The notes: a model not told the origin generated them from the sequence alone. A DNA stretch of 64,000 nt from Mycobacterium dioxanotrophicus (GCF_002157835.1 NZ_CP020809.1:2356001-2420000); one strand, 5' to 3'. Positions 1-6,989 are shown, counted from the first letter of the stretch. Translations and numbers: made by a program.

Positions 1-2
1 GC

Positions 3-893
3 GGCAACGAAGACGGCAGCGCGATCGAGGAGTATTCGGCCGACAATGACGTGATCACCAGCGGCGGCTACGACGCATCCGGCTTGGAGATCAAGACCGC
101 CGACGCCGAGTTCATAGCCGCTGCACGCACTCTCGTGCCAGAGCTGGTCGCCGAGGTGGAGCGGCTACGGAAGATCACCGACATCATCGACCCGGATTCG
201 GTGTATCGCGAGCAACGGGACCAGGCGTGGGCTGAATGCGACGCTGCCAACGCAGAAGTCGAGCGGCTGCGGGCGGGCGGGCCTTGGGTGGAGCACGTCG
301 AGTTCCAGCGAGCCATGAAGCTGCAGCGTGACGGCGACTGCACATGCAACACCGGACCCGACACAGAAGGCCCGGACGAGTTCTGCCCTTGGCATGGACG
401 CGAATACCGGTTCCTGGCGGATGAATTAGTCCGCCTGGCTGCCGAGGTGGAACGGCTACAGAGAACGACGATGTCTGACCCGCAATCCCGAATCGCCGAA
501 ATCCTGCGCGATATCCCGATCCCCATCGCAGCCGAACAGTTTCAGCCTGGATTCTGGCGGTCCTGTGCTTCATGGGAGCAGATCATCGAGAAGGTCGCCA
601 CCGCGATCGAGACGGCGATACACGACACCCCGCACCCATTCGCGCCGTACACCACCGTCGCCGATGCGGCTATCGCCGCGCACATGGAAGCGCTCAAGGC
701 CGACGGGTACGCGGTGATTCATCTGCCGACGGTTGCGCACAAGGGGCCGGAAGACACCGACGCGAAGTTCTTCCGGCAGGTGGCGGACCGGCTGGAGGAC
801 CGGCGATCTGGGTACATCGGTGGGAGCAATGTGCGGGCCGCCGTGTCGAAGCTGCTGCTCGCTGCTGCTGATGCTGCGGAGGCCCAACGATGA
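3..893 (+). CDS. Phage early protein, coiled-coil rich, 5' end truncated by the window
   Basis: The reading frame is open to the left edge, so the true start lies outside; a GTG at 51 is only an internal candidate. The visible protein has three similar heptad-type segments of the form L(V/A)AEVE-RLR, and a Cys/His cluster (CTCN, CPWH) in the middle. Such proteins are common in early regions of actinobacterial phages and resemble Ea22/Ead-like proteins of unknown role. The TGA overlaps the next ATG (ATGA), indicating translational coupling. Confidence 0.75.
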   Translation, partial: GNEDGSAIEEYSADNDVITSGGYDASGLEIKTADAEFIAAARTLVPELVAEVERLRKITDIIDPDSVYREQRDQAWAECDAANAEVERLRAGGPWVEHVEFQRAMKLQRDGDCTCNTGPDTEGPDEFCPWHGREYRFLADELVRLAAEVERLQRTTMSDPQSRIAEILRDIPIPIAAEQFQPGFWRSCASWEQIIEKVATAIETAIHDTPHPFAPYTTVADAAIAAHMEALKADGYAVIHLPTVAHKGPEDTDAKFFRQVADRLEDRRSGYIGGSNVRAAVSKLLLAAADAAEAQR

Positions 894-1045
894 GCGCCGG
901 ACCGTGCCCCTGCTGGATCAACACCACATCATTCGGCCACGAGGGGCACTGCTGCTGGACCTACCCCGATGACACCTACAAGCGGGGAAGTACACCACCG
1001 TGCGGGCATTGGCACCCGGATGTTCCGAGGCCAGACCATGAGTGA
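890..1045 (+). CDS. Small Cys/His-rich phage protein (51 aa)
   Basis: The ATG overlaps the stop of the preceding gene in an ATGA junction, and the stop overlaps the next start. The protein carries CPCW, a CC pair and CGHWH, a spacing that could bind one or two zinc ions. It has no recognisable family. Its size and coupling argue for a genuine early micro-protein. Confidence 0.6.
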   Translation: MSAGPCPCWINTTSFGHEGHCCWTYPDDTYKRGSTPPCGHWHPDVPRPDHE

Positions 1046-1232
1046 CCTTCTCCGTGCTGCGTTGTATCCGAATTGCACTGAGGGTGTCTCGCGCAAGGGT
1101 CGTTTCCAACCGTGTGGTTCTACGACGGTGGCTGTTCGTTACGACCCTGAAACCGGTGACCCGTATCCAGTGTGTGCTCATCACGCACGGGCAGACATGG
1201 TGCCACTGCTGAAAATCCTGGAGGACAAATGA
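1038..1232 (+). CDS. Small phage protein with cysteine and histidine pairs (64 aa)
   Basis: It begins MSDLLRAALYPNC at an ATG that overlaps the previous gene by 8 bases. Four putative metal ligands occur (two isolated cysteines, then CAHH near residue 47). It looks like a compact zinc-stabilised fold of unknown function. A longer form from 969 would overlap the upstream gene and is not needed. Confidence 0.6.
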   Translation: MSDLLRAALYPNCTEGVSRKGRFQPCGSTTVAVRYDPETGDPYPVCAHHARADMVPLLKILEDK

Positions 1233-1579
1233 GCGGACCGTTCAAAGTTGGCGACACAGTCATCGTCGAGGCGTCCTACAACGAATCCCGGTACGGGAAG
1301 AAGTTCTGGGAGGACACGGTAGCCAAGGTTGGCCGCAGGTATGTGTACCTGCACGGTGATGGGCGGACCGCCTACAACGCACAGACCGGCGTACAGAAGA
1401 CCAAATATCCGGGTAGCGCTCGAAAGATCTGGACACCGGAGGCGTGGCAGCAGAAGGAGCGCCGCGGCGAGGTCGTAGGGGCCATCAAAAGCCACGGAAT
1501 CCGCCCCGACGGCTACGGAGACTTCAAGCAGTCAACCGATGTGCTGCAACGGATCCTGGAAGTGCTGGAGGAAAAATGA
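1229..1579 (+). CDS. Hypothetical phage protein with SH3/KOW-like N-terminal strand pattern (116 aa)
   Basis: The start at MSGPFKVGD overlaps the previous stop by four bases. The first 60 residues alternate short beta strands (VGDTVIVEA, DTVAKVGRRYVYL), resembling the small beta-barrel proteins often found in actinophage early regions. The C-terminal 50 residues are charged and helical. Function is unknown; nucleic-acid binding is only a guess. Confidence 0.6.
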   Translation: MSGPFKVGDTVIVEASYNESRYGKKFWEDTVAKVGRRYVYLHGDGRTAYNAQTGVQKTKYPGSARKIWTPEAWQQKERRGEVVGAIKSHGIRPDGYGDFKQSTDVLQRILEVLEEK

Positions 1580-1920
1580 GCGCCCCGAGTTGGCCATCCG
1601 ACGTCGTGCCCGAATGGCAACCGACACACGACCGCAATCCGCAACTACTCCTGCCTCGTGGCGTGTTCGACAAGTACGGGCCCGGCGGCGAAGTAATCGA
1701 GACGCCCACTGATCACCGGCTGCTGTGGCATTTGGAGAACGCGCTCGCGCTTGCCCCACAGAAGCCGCAGGTGCAGGAGATGCACGCGCTGCTACTCGCC
1801 TACCTGCAAGGCAACTGCCAACACCACTGGCGTGAGCATGAAGCCGAAGAAGGCTACTGCGATGCGCATCGACAGTGCCTGTGGTGCAACAGCGTCGAAT
1901 GGCTGGAGGACAAGCAATGA
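1576..1920 (+). CDS. Hypothetical phage protein with C-terminal CxxC/His cluster (114 aa)
   Basis: The ATG overlaps the previous stop. The middle is helical. The last 40 residues hold NCQHHW, YCDAH and CLWC, a plausible zinc site. A run of such genes in this operon suggests modular nucleic-acid-binding or host-interaction proteins. No specific family is recognised. Confidence 0.6.
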   Translation: MSAPSWPSDVVPEWQPTHDRNPQLLLPRGVFDKYGPGGEVIETPTDHRLLWHLENALALAPQKPQVQEMHALLLAYLQGNCQHHWREHEAEEGYCDAHRQCLWCNSVEWLEDKQ

Positions 1921-2267
1921 GCGACATTGACCGCATCGTCCAGATCCACCGAGACCACCGCGCGGTAACCATCGACCCTACGGCGGGCGAGGGCGACATC
2001 ATCGAATGCTATTGCGGTTGGTGGTACACCGTCGACGATCACGCTTCCCACGTTGCCCAGGTGATTGACGCCGCACTGCGTCCGGTCATTGAGAACATCG
2101 AGGAACTCGACGCGCTGCCGCCGGATTCGGTCGTGCGCGGTCGCACGGGGATGCCCTGGCACAAAGACGACGCGGCATGGTGGCCCGCATCTATCAGCGG
2201 CGTCGGCAGGGACGCGTCCTTGATCTCACTGCCTGCCCGTGTGCTCTACATGCCGGAGGTCGACTGA
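1917..2267 (+). CDS. Hypothetical phage protein (116 aa)
   Basis: It starts MSDIDRIVQIH at an ATG that overlaps the preceding stop. It contains ECYCGWWYTVDDHASHVAQVIDAAL, shortened here as CYCGW followed by H-x(3)-H, which resembles the small phage domain that binds zinc through Cys and His next to an amphipathic helix. The end overlaps the DUF4326 gene at TGATG. Role unknown. Confidence 0.6.
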   Translation: MSDIDRIVQIHRDHRAVTIDPTAGEGDIIECYCGWWYTVDDHASHVAQVIDAALRPVIENIEELDALPPDSVVRGRTGMPWHKDDAAWWPASISGVGRDASLISLPARVLYMPEVD

Positions 2268-2611
2268 TGCCTGAGCGTATCCAGCGGTCCCGGCAACGCG
2301 GATGGCGCAAACCGGAGGGCGCGATCTACGTAGGGCGGCCAACGAAGTGGGGCAACCCGTTCACCATCGAGGGGGCTCTTGAGAGCGGCTACGCGTCAAC
2401 CCGCGAGGAAGCGCACCGCCTGGTCGTCGTCGCATTCAGGTCCTGCATTGAGCGTGGCGAGGAATCCGTGTGGTGGTTCACCGGCGGCGCTTCACGCTTC
2501 ATCACCATCGTGGAAAGCCTCGAAGAACTCCGTGGCCACGACCTCGTCTGCTGGTGCCCACCCGATCGCTCGTGCCATGCCTCGGTTCTCCTGGAGCTGG
2601 CCAATGCCTGA
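2267..2611 (+). CDS. DUF4326 family protein
   Basis: The family is recognisable from its two hallmarks: IYVGRPTKWGNPF near residue 20 and LVCWCPPDRSCHASVLLELAN at the C-terminus (a CxC...C-H motif with a conserved leucine-rich end). DUF4326 occurs widely in phages and has no established activity. The ATG shares its A with the previous TGA. The length of 114 residues is normal for the family. Confidence 0.8.
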   Translation: MPERIQRSRQRGWRKPEGAIYVGRPTKWGNPFTIEGALESGYASTREEAHRLVVVAFRSCIERGEESVWWFTGGASRFITIVESLEELRGHDLVCWCPPDRSCHASVLLELANA

Positions 2612-2798
2612 CTACACGTGCTCGTACCGCCAACTGTCCAACGAGTTCGGCGCCCCAGGTATCCCCAACGAGTACGAGGCGGTGCTGCGTCGCGACGGCA
2701 AGGTGGTGGCGCGCCGCAAGTTCTGGTTCCGCCACAGAGCTGAGAACCAACTCGTCCGGTGGCGCGGACTGTACGGCGCGGAGGTGACTCATGGGTGA
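2604..2798 (+). CDS. Small basic phage protein (64 aa)
   Basis: It starts at an ATG overlapping the DUF4326 stop and ends overlapping the next start. It is strongly basic (RRDGKVVARRKFWFRHR) with no cysteine pair beyond one residue. No family is recognised; nucleic-acid binding would fit the charge. Confidence 0.55.
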   Translation: MPDYTCSYRQLSNEFGAPGIPNEYEAVLRRDGKVVARRKFWFRHRAENQLVRWRGLYGAEVTHG

Positions 2799-2919
2799 GG
2801 TGCGTTCCCTGTTCACACGCCGAGAAGCGATCGGAATGCGCCGCTGTCCTGACTGTGGGTGGCATCCCGAAACGCAAGGGCACCACCCAGAATGCCAAAA
2901 CCGAGAGGAAGAGGACTAG
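2791..2919 (+). CDS. Zinc-ribbon-like micro-protein (42 aa)
   Basis: The ATG at 2791 overlaps the upstream stop by 8 bases, and the TAG abuts the next ATG. The centre reads CPDCGWHPETQGHHPEC, giving three cysteines and three histidines within 17 residues, a typical minimal zinc knuckle. Function unknown. Confidence 0.55.
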   Translation: MGEVRSLFTRREAIGMRRCPDCGWHPETQGHHPECQNREEED

Positions 2920-3141
2920 ATGGCCGAAATTCGTTGGGTCTCATTCGGCATGGACCGCAAATCCATCGACGGCCGCTGGCACATCAGACACCCCGAGAAC
3001 ACTCCCAGTGGACGCTGGGAACTATACGACATCAAGGCTTCTGTTTGGCATGGCGACTGGCGCACATGCACCCAGGCCAAAAAGCGGGCAGCGAGTGTCG
3101 CAGCCACTGACTCCATCGAAACCGACGGGAGGCGAAGGTAA
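2920..3141 (+). CDS. Hypothetical phage protein (73 aa)
   Basis: It begins directly after the preceding stop and ends directly before the TTG of the putative replication gene. Several tryptophans and a short antiparallel strand pattern (WELYDIKASVWHGDW) suggest a small globular beta protein. No family is recognised. Confidence 0.55.
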   Translation: MAEIRWVSFGMDRKSIDGRWHIRHPENTPSGRWELYDIKASVWHGDWRTCTQAKKRAASVAATDSIETDGRRR

Positions 3142-3915
3142 TTGCCGTGGTTCTACGTCGATGACGGGTTCAGCGATTCCAAGCCCGTGATGAGCATCCC
3201 CGATCACCTCGTGCGCGTGCCGATGCGCCTTGCCGTATGCGGGTTGTGGGTGCTCGGCGGGAGCTGGTCGGCAAAGGAGGAACTGGACGGATTCATACCC
3301 ACTTCGAAGCTGAAATCCCTTCGCGCTCCACGCGCTGTCATTGATGCGATCACGGGGCCTGGCACTCTGGATGCGCCACTTTGTGACCTGAAAGTGGACG
3401 GTATTCAGGTCAAGAATTGGCAAAAATGGCAACCAACTAAGGCCGAAATCGAATCCAAGCGCAAACGCGAAGCGGAGAAGAAACGGAACCAAAGACGGCG
3501 CGGACGCAACTTCGTGACCGGCATAGATGACCAAATGTCCCCAGGGGACAACCCAGGGGACACAACTGAATCCAGCGAAAACGTGTCCCCCGGGGAGTCC
3601 CCGAGCCCCAACCCAACCCAACCCAACCCTTCTTCTTTGGTTGAGTTAAGTGGGGGGGTTACGTCAGTAGACGCGAGCGTTGAACCCCGCCCCAAATGCT
3701 CGAAGCACAAAGAGAACCACGACGGCCCGTGCTTCGCGTGCGGGCGAAGGCGCGAATGGGACAAGGCCAACCCCGGCGTCCTGGCCAACGAACTGGAACG
3801 CAAACGCGCCGCGAAAGAACAACTCCGCATCAACTGCCCCCGCTGCCACGGCCACAACACCTACGAAGACGAGACCGGTGTCCATCCATGCCAGCCACAC
3901 ATGGAGGCGCAGTGA
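3142..3915 (+). CDS. Putative phage replication initiator / replisome-organizer-like protein
   Basis: The TTG start sits immediately after the upstream TAA. Residues 1-95 look like a winged-helix replication domain (MPWFYVDDGFSDSKPV, a hydrophobic core near LAVCGLWVLGGSW, then VKNWQKWQPTKAEIESKRKREAEKKR); the last segment is typical of DnaD-like and replisome-organizer proteins of actinophages. Residues about 120-175 are a low-complexity Ser/Pro/Gly linker. The C-terminus has CSKH...CFACGRR and CPRCHGH...C, two likely zinc sites. DNA encoding the linker carries repeated GGGGACA motifs, as lambda O carries the lambda origin. The replication role is an inference from domain style and position. 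Confidence 0.6.
   Translation: MPWFYVDDGFSDSKPVMSIPDHLVRVPMRLAVCGLWVLGGSWSAKEELDGFIPTSKLKSLRAPRAVIDAITGPGTLDAPLCDLKVDGIQVKNWQKWQPTKAEIESKRKREAEKKRNQRRRGRNFVTGIDDQMSPGDNPGDTTESSENVSPGESPSPNPTQPNPSSLVELSGGVTSVDASVEPRPKCSKHKENHDGPCFACGRRREWDKANPGVLANELERKRAAKEQLRINCPRCHGHNTYEDETGVHPCQPHMEAQ
3536..3651. other. Candidate prophage replication origin: iteron-like repeats plus pyrimidine tract
   Basis: Inside the linker-coding part of the putative initiator gene, GGGGACA occurs at 3544-3550 and 3556-3562 and inverted as TGTCCCC at 3536-3542 and 3584-3590, with partial copies at 3592-3602. Two of them form an 11-base direct repeat (CCCAGGGGACA) with a 12-base period. Four CCCAA repeats (3607-3626) and a lower-GC stretch (3628-3651) follow. 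Iterons followed by an easily melted tract within the initiator gene is the lambda-type arrangement. No function has been shown here. Confidence 0.4.
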
Positions 3916-4085
3916 AGAACTGGACTGGGACGACGATTCAGCAGCAGGCACTGACTGTCGGGTGCCGGTACTGCCATGCACTGGTCGGGGAGGTGTGCAT
4001 GGACAAGGCGCATTCGAAGCCTCTTGAAGCGTTCCCGGCGCATGAGGTTCGTATCCGAGACGCGAGGAAGGGAAGCGATGAGTGA
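3912..4085 (+). CDS. Phage zinc-binding protein (57 aa)
   Basis: The GTG start overlaps the preceding stop. The protein has the motif CRYCHALVGEVC followed by KAHSKPLEAFPAHEVR, i.e. C-x2-C-x7-C...H...H-x2-R. This is a widespread actinophage zinc-finger-like domain, found alone or fused to replication proteins. It is probably co-expressed with the initiator upstream and could have a DNA-related role. Confidence 0.65.
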   Translation: MKNWTGTTIQQQALTVGCRYCHALVGEVCMDKAHSKPLEAFPAHEVRIRDARKGSDE

Positions 4086-4362
4086 GAACACTGCGGGATT
4101 GCCGCCCAGGATCGACGGAGACGGATTAAACCCGGGTACCGCGTGTGAACGGACCCCGAACATGCCAGAAGGGCTCTCAGGGCTCGTTTCAGACTTCGAA
4201 ACCCCGAACGCTGACCGGTTCGTCCTCGTCGACTACCGCAGAGCACGAACAACCCCATTCGCACGGGCAATGGATGTCAGGTCATGCGAGATATACGTGA
4301 CACTCCAGGACGACGGCCGCACCGTGAAGGTGTTCCTGTGGGACGCGGAGGCCGACCAGTGA
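4078..4362 (+). CDS. Hypothetical phage protein (94 aa)
   Basis: The ATG overlaps the preceding stop by 8 bases. Its N-terminal half is polar and probably flexible. The C-terminal half (CEIYVTLQDDGRTVKVFLWD) looks like a beta hairpin. No family is recognised. Confidence 0.5.
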   Translation: MSENTAGLPPRIDGDGLNPGTACERTPNMPEGLSGLVSDFETPNADRFVLVDYRRARTTPFARAMDVRSCEIYVTLQDDGRTVKVFLWDAEADQ

Positions 4363-4577
4363 CGACTACCGCGCATCGCATCCCCCTCGAAGCCCTGCAA
4401 CAGCGTGCCATCCAAGAGCTAGCCGCCAACCCCACCATCAGCACCTGGACATGGGTTGACGGCAAAGAAGTCCGCCCGGCGCAGCACCCAGTGCTCGCCG
4501 CTCATGGCGACGGCCAACAACTTCCTGGGGTCGCCGTCGGCGAGCTGCTGCCACGCTGGTGTACCAGCGATCGGTAG
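4359..4577 (+). CDS. Hypothetical phage protein (72 aa), convergently overlapping the DUF2742 gene
   Basis: The GTG overlaps the previous stop in a GTGA junction, which supports translation at least at the 5' end. The N-terminal 35 residues (LEALQQRAIQELAANP) are helical and look natural. The remainder overlaps the opposite-strand DUF2742 gene by about 150 bases, so one of the two probably has an abnormal C-terminus created by a recombination join. Confidence 0.4.
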   Translation: MTTTAHRIPLEALQQRAIQELAANPTISTWTWVDGKEVRPAQHPVLAAHGDGQQLPGVAVGELLPRWCTSDR

Positions 4578-4721
4578 TGGTCCGTAATTCGCTTGAGCGA
4601 CGACGCTTTCGAGGAACTGATGAACTGGCCACCACGAAACTTGCTGGGATGCGGGAGAACCCGCACCGTGGCTATCGGTGCGGGTCTCCAGCTTGTCGCG
4701 AGTTGTGGCCTGATCGGTCAT
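4419..4721 (-). CDS. DUF2742 family prophage protein, C-terminus probably truncated
   Basis: The family is known from the M. tuberculosis phiRv prophages and is recognisable by QQVSWWPVHQFL and TPAWQQLADGDPRKLLAVA followed by GEHWVLR. Relatives usually carry another 20-40 residues ending in an aromatic/basic tail. Here, residues 81-100 (down to 4422) change to a Gly/Pro-rich end unlike the family and overlap a rightward gene. The start overlaps the upstream stop, so it belongs to the leftward xis operon. Confidence 0.6.
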   Translation of the reverse strand: MTDQATTRDKLETRTDSHGAGSPASQQVSWWPVHQFLESVVAQANYGPLPIAGTPAWQQLADGDPRKLLAVAMSGEHWVLRRADFFAVNPCPGADGGVGG

Positions 4722-5167
4722 CGGATCGCTTCGGTGGCGTCGATGAGGCTGTCCAGTGCGGCCCGCAAGTAGTCTCCTGCGTTGCCTGGAGTGGTGCGCA
4801 GCAGCGCGTACGCGGCCCGCACCGCTCGATGGGCGGCGATCATTGCAGTGTCCGCAGCGTCAGAACGGCCAGCCCACGTGTCGGCGAGGTCGGCGGCCTC
4901 AAGGAGCGCCCGTGCGACTGTCCGGGCATCTTCCGTCGTGTAGTCGAAGCAGCCGTGGTATACGAGCGGCTCGTCATCTCCTTTGACGTTGATGATCGTG
5001 CCGTCCGCTCGTTGTACGACAACCACTCGGATGTCGTTGGTGGCGAGGTGTTCTGGAAGCTGCATCGGCCGTGACCAGACGAGCCGTTGTGTGACTCCCT
5101 CGTCGGCGTACCAGTCGTCTGATTCGGTGTCAGCACCGGCGGGCAGGGCGATCTCCGTTTGTGTCAT
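4718..5167 (-). CDS. Hypothetical prophage protein (149 aa)
   Basis: It starts MTQTEIALPAG after a good AGGAG ribosome-binding site about 7 bases upstream. The N-terminal half holds short strands (IRVVVVQRADGTIINVKG) and the C-terminal half is helical with a repeated A-A-x-A-L pattern. It lies between the xis-like gene and DUF2742, with a 4-base overlap to the latter. Similar proteins occur in mycobacterial prophage early-left operons; function unknown. Confidence 0.6.
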   Translation of the reverse strand: MTQTEIALPAGADTESDDWYADEGVTQRLVWSRPMQLPEHLATNDIRVVVVQRADGTIINVKGDDEPLVYHGCFDYTTEDARTVARALLEAADLADTWAGRSDAADTAMIAAHRAVRAAYALLRTTPGNAGDYLRAALDSLIDATEAIR

Positions 5168-5179
5168 GATGGTGTTCTC

Positions 5180-5323
5180 CTAGATCTCTGCTGAGTGATG
5201 GGTTACTGACGGCCTCGGGGTGGCAGCCCTGGGGTCGTCGTCTTTTCCGGGCCGCAAATCTTCGGTCCGGTCGGCCTCCGGATCGAGGCCGAGGTCTTCG
5301 AACTGCGGGTATGTCCGCATCAT
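5180..5323 (-). CDS. Small acidic prophage protein (47 aa)
   Basis: Tandem ATGs at 5323 and 5320 overlap the stop codon of the xis-like gene, a typical coupled junction. The peptide is acidic and proline-rich (QFEDLGLDPEADRTEDL) without a recognisable fold. It could be a short regulatory partner of the excisionase-like protein, but nothing in the sequence proves that. Confidence 0.45.
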   Translation of the reverse strand: MMRTYPQFEDLGLDPEADRTEDLRPGKDDDPRAATPRPSVTHHSAEI

Positions 5324-5508
5324 GCGGCGCCATCGCCGAATTGCTGTTCCTCCCAAGCGATTACGTCGGACAGCCTGTAGCGGCAATGCCGACCAAAGCG
5401 GGCGTAGCGCGGCCCTTTTCCCTGGCTCGCCCACTGCGCGAGCGTGGCGACGGGCAGCTTCTCCCGCTCGGCCAGCTCGGTCCGGGTGAGCCAGACAACG
5501 TTCTCCAT
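5320..5508 (-). CDS. Excisionase-like helix-turn-helix protein (62 aa)
   Basis: The ATG at 5508 is preceded by GGGAG at a suitable distance. Residues 8-55 form a MerR/HTH_17-type winged helix: LTRTELAEREKLPVATLAQWASQG, then GRHCRYRLSDVIAWEEQQ. Phage excisionases and recombination directionality factors have this size and fold. It is first in a leftward operon divergent from the repressor, so repression in the lysogen is expected. An alternative role as a transcriptional regulator (Cro-like) cannot be excluded. Confidence 0.65.
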   Translation of the reverse strand: MENVVWLTRTELAEREKLPVATLAQWASQGKGPRYARFGRHCRYRLSDVIAWEEQQFGDGAA

Positions 5509-5649
5509 AATCAACTCCCGTCGCCGTGGGACGCAAATAGGCGATAATTGTGGTTGATGCGCGTCCAATGGCGACGTTAACACCTGGTCGCCATCAGCCG
5601 CAAGCGACGGCATATGACGCGCGTCGTGCGTCTGACGTACGCTGACGGC
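5509..5649. promoter_or_regulatory. Divergent switch region between xis-like operon and repressor
   Basis: This gap separates two divergent genes. It holds an 8-base inverted repeat, ATGGCGAC (5568-5575) and GTCGCCAT (5587-5594), with an 11-base spacer, a likely operator. Towards the repressor, ATGACG (5614-5619) and TACGCT (5638-5643) are separated by 18 bases and place the transcription start on the ATG at 5650. The leftward promoter is less clear (TTGGAC-type hexamer near 5560). Confidence 0.5.
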
Positions 5650-6393
5650 ATGGATGGACCGCAGAAGCCGAAGCAGAAGCCGAATTGGACAGAAGTTCCG
5701 CCACGCGATTGGGCCGAGGAGCAGGCGCACCGCGTGGCGCTTGAGGTCAGTCGCCTCCGCGGCAAGCGCACCGGCCAGTGGCTGGCAGACCGCACCAGGG
5801 AACTCGGCTACCCGCTTACGCGCGCCGTGATCTCCGACATCGAGGTAGGCCGGCGGCGCTACGTTACGACTGCCGAGCTGATCGTCCTAGCGAGGGCGCT
5901 GGACACGGCCCCGATCGCGCTCCTCTACCCCGCGCCGTACCGGGACACGATTCAGATCCTCCCCACGCCCGAGGGTGGGCAGCCCAGGGATTTTCAGAAA
6001 ATAGTTGCAGTGCAATGGTTTTCAGGCGATCCCAAGCCGACCCTTGATCTTCCAGACAATTCGGCCCAGCCCGAGCTGACCCTTGACGCTCTCGGCCTGT
6101 CGATGGTTGACCAGATGAACTACGACTCGCACCTTCTCGCGTTGACGCGCGCCAGGAAAGCGAGTGATCTGGCTGCGCTGCAGGCCATCACCGGCAAGCC
6201 GCTCGGCTGGTACTCGGGTGATGACGGCGAAGTCTGCCCAGAACCATTCGCATGGATCTGCTATCACCACGACATGGGCGTCCACATCGATGCCATCTTC
6301 GCCGAAGAGATCGACGCACTCCGATTCGCAGTTGGCAGTGGCTACCTCAAGGTCGCGGCCATTGGCACCGGCGAAATCGACAACCTGCCATGA
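5650..6393 (+). CDS. Xre-family immunity repressor with C-terminal extension
   Basis: The ATG at 5650 is chosen because a TANNNT -10 element lies six bases upstream, the mycobacterial leaderless pattern. Residues about 25-90 form an Xre helix-turn-helix (LRGKRTGQWLADRTRELG, ISDIEVGRR, LIVLARALDTAPIALLYP). After a linker, residues 170-247 form a separate module with CYHHDMGVHIDAIFAEEIDALRFAV, a domain otherwise found as small stand-alone phage proteins. Divergence from the xis operon supports a repressor role in lysogeny. Confidence 0.7.
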   Translation: MDGPQKPKQKPNWTEVPPRDWAEEQAHRVALEVSRLRGKRTGQWLADRTRELGYPLTRAVISDIEVGRRRYVTTAELIVLARALDTAPIALLYPAPYRDTIQILPTPEGGQPRDFQKIVAVQWFSGDPKPTLDLPDNSAQPELTLDALGLSMVDQMNYDSHLLALTRARKASDLAALQAITGKPLGWYSGDDGEVCPEPFAWICYHHDMGVHIDAIFAEEIDALRFAVGSGYLKVAAIGTGEIDNLP

Positions 6394-6605
6394 CCGATCC
6401 ATATGACCGCGACAAGATCATCGCCAAGGTCCGCGATGTCATCGAAATCGAGATCCGCAAACAGGGAGATGAACCTGGCGGCGGATACGTCGGCACCGGC
6501 TACAGCGGCGAGCATTCGCTGCTCATAGACGGCGGCATCGACCTGACGCCTGTGGCCACGGCCGCGTTCGATGCCCTGATCGAAGCCTGGGGACCGCCAT
6601 GGTGA
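6390..6605 (+). CDS. Hypothetical phage protein (71 aa)
   Basis: The ATG overlaps the repressor stop. An N-terminal amphipathic helix (DRDKIIAKVRDVIEIEIRKQ) is followed by a glycine-rich strand region and a C-terminal helix. Similar short proteins occur in actinophage early operons. It may be expressed with the repressor in the lysogen because of the overlap. Confidence 0.5.
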   Translation: MTDPYDRDKIIAKVRDVIEIEIRKQGDEPGGGYVGTGYSGEHSLLIDGGIDLTPVATAAFDALIEAWGPPW

Positions 6606-6733
6606 CCCTCGCCGACATCGTTGCCGCACAAGTGCAATTCCTAGCCAATTCCCCGACGTGCCCTGACTGCTGGAGGCAACGAACCGAATGCTCGTGCGTC
6701 AACCCCAATCACATGGAAATCAGGAAGGGCTAG
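6599..6733 (+). CDS. Cys-rich micro-protein (44 aa)
   Basis: ATG at 6599 (or GTG at 6602) overlaps the previous stop. The protein has CPDCW and CSCVNPNH spaced by about nine residues, giving a C-x2-C...C-x-C...H zinc-binding pattern. Function unknown. Confidence 0.5.
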   Translation: MVTLADIVAAQVQFLANSPTCPDCWRQRTECSCVNPNHMEIRKG

Positions 6734-6737
6734 CAGC

Positions 6738-6989
6738 GTGATTCGACCAAACTATCTGAAGTGTCCGCAGTGCATCGAGAGCGGCCAGCGAAGCAAGGTG
6801 TATGACCAAGGCGGTAGCACCTGGGCGATGGGGTGGTCGCCCTACTACGACGAAGACGGCCAGTACCACGCACATAACCCCAACTCTGTTCAGGTGGCCT
6901 ACAAGTGCACCAACGATCACACATTCCAGCGCGTCTACGAGAAACCCTGCCCAAATGAGAACTGCGAGTACGGGAAGGGTGAGCAGTGA
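6738..6989 (+). CDS. Zinc-ribbon phage protein (83 aa)
   Basis: The GTG start lies four bases after the preceding stop. An N-terminal CPQC and a C-terminal CPNENC flank an aromatic beta region with KCTNDHTF, a two-ended zinc ribbon. The stop overlaps the GTG of the next gene. Function unknown. Confidence 0.55.
   Translation: MIRPNYLKCPQCIESGQRSKVYDQGGSTWAMGWSPYYDEDGQYHAHNPNSVQVAYKCTNDHTFQRVYEKPCPNENCEYGKGEQ

Noticed and set aside
3607..3658. CCCAA repeats and a run of seven Gs as a phase-variation switch
   Set aside because: The frame is open through them and there is no sign of an alternative on/off frame; an origin-related role or simple low complexity is more likely.
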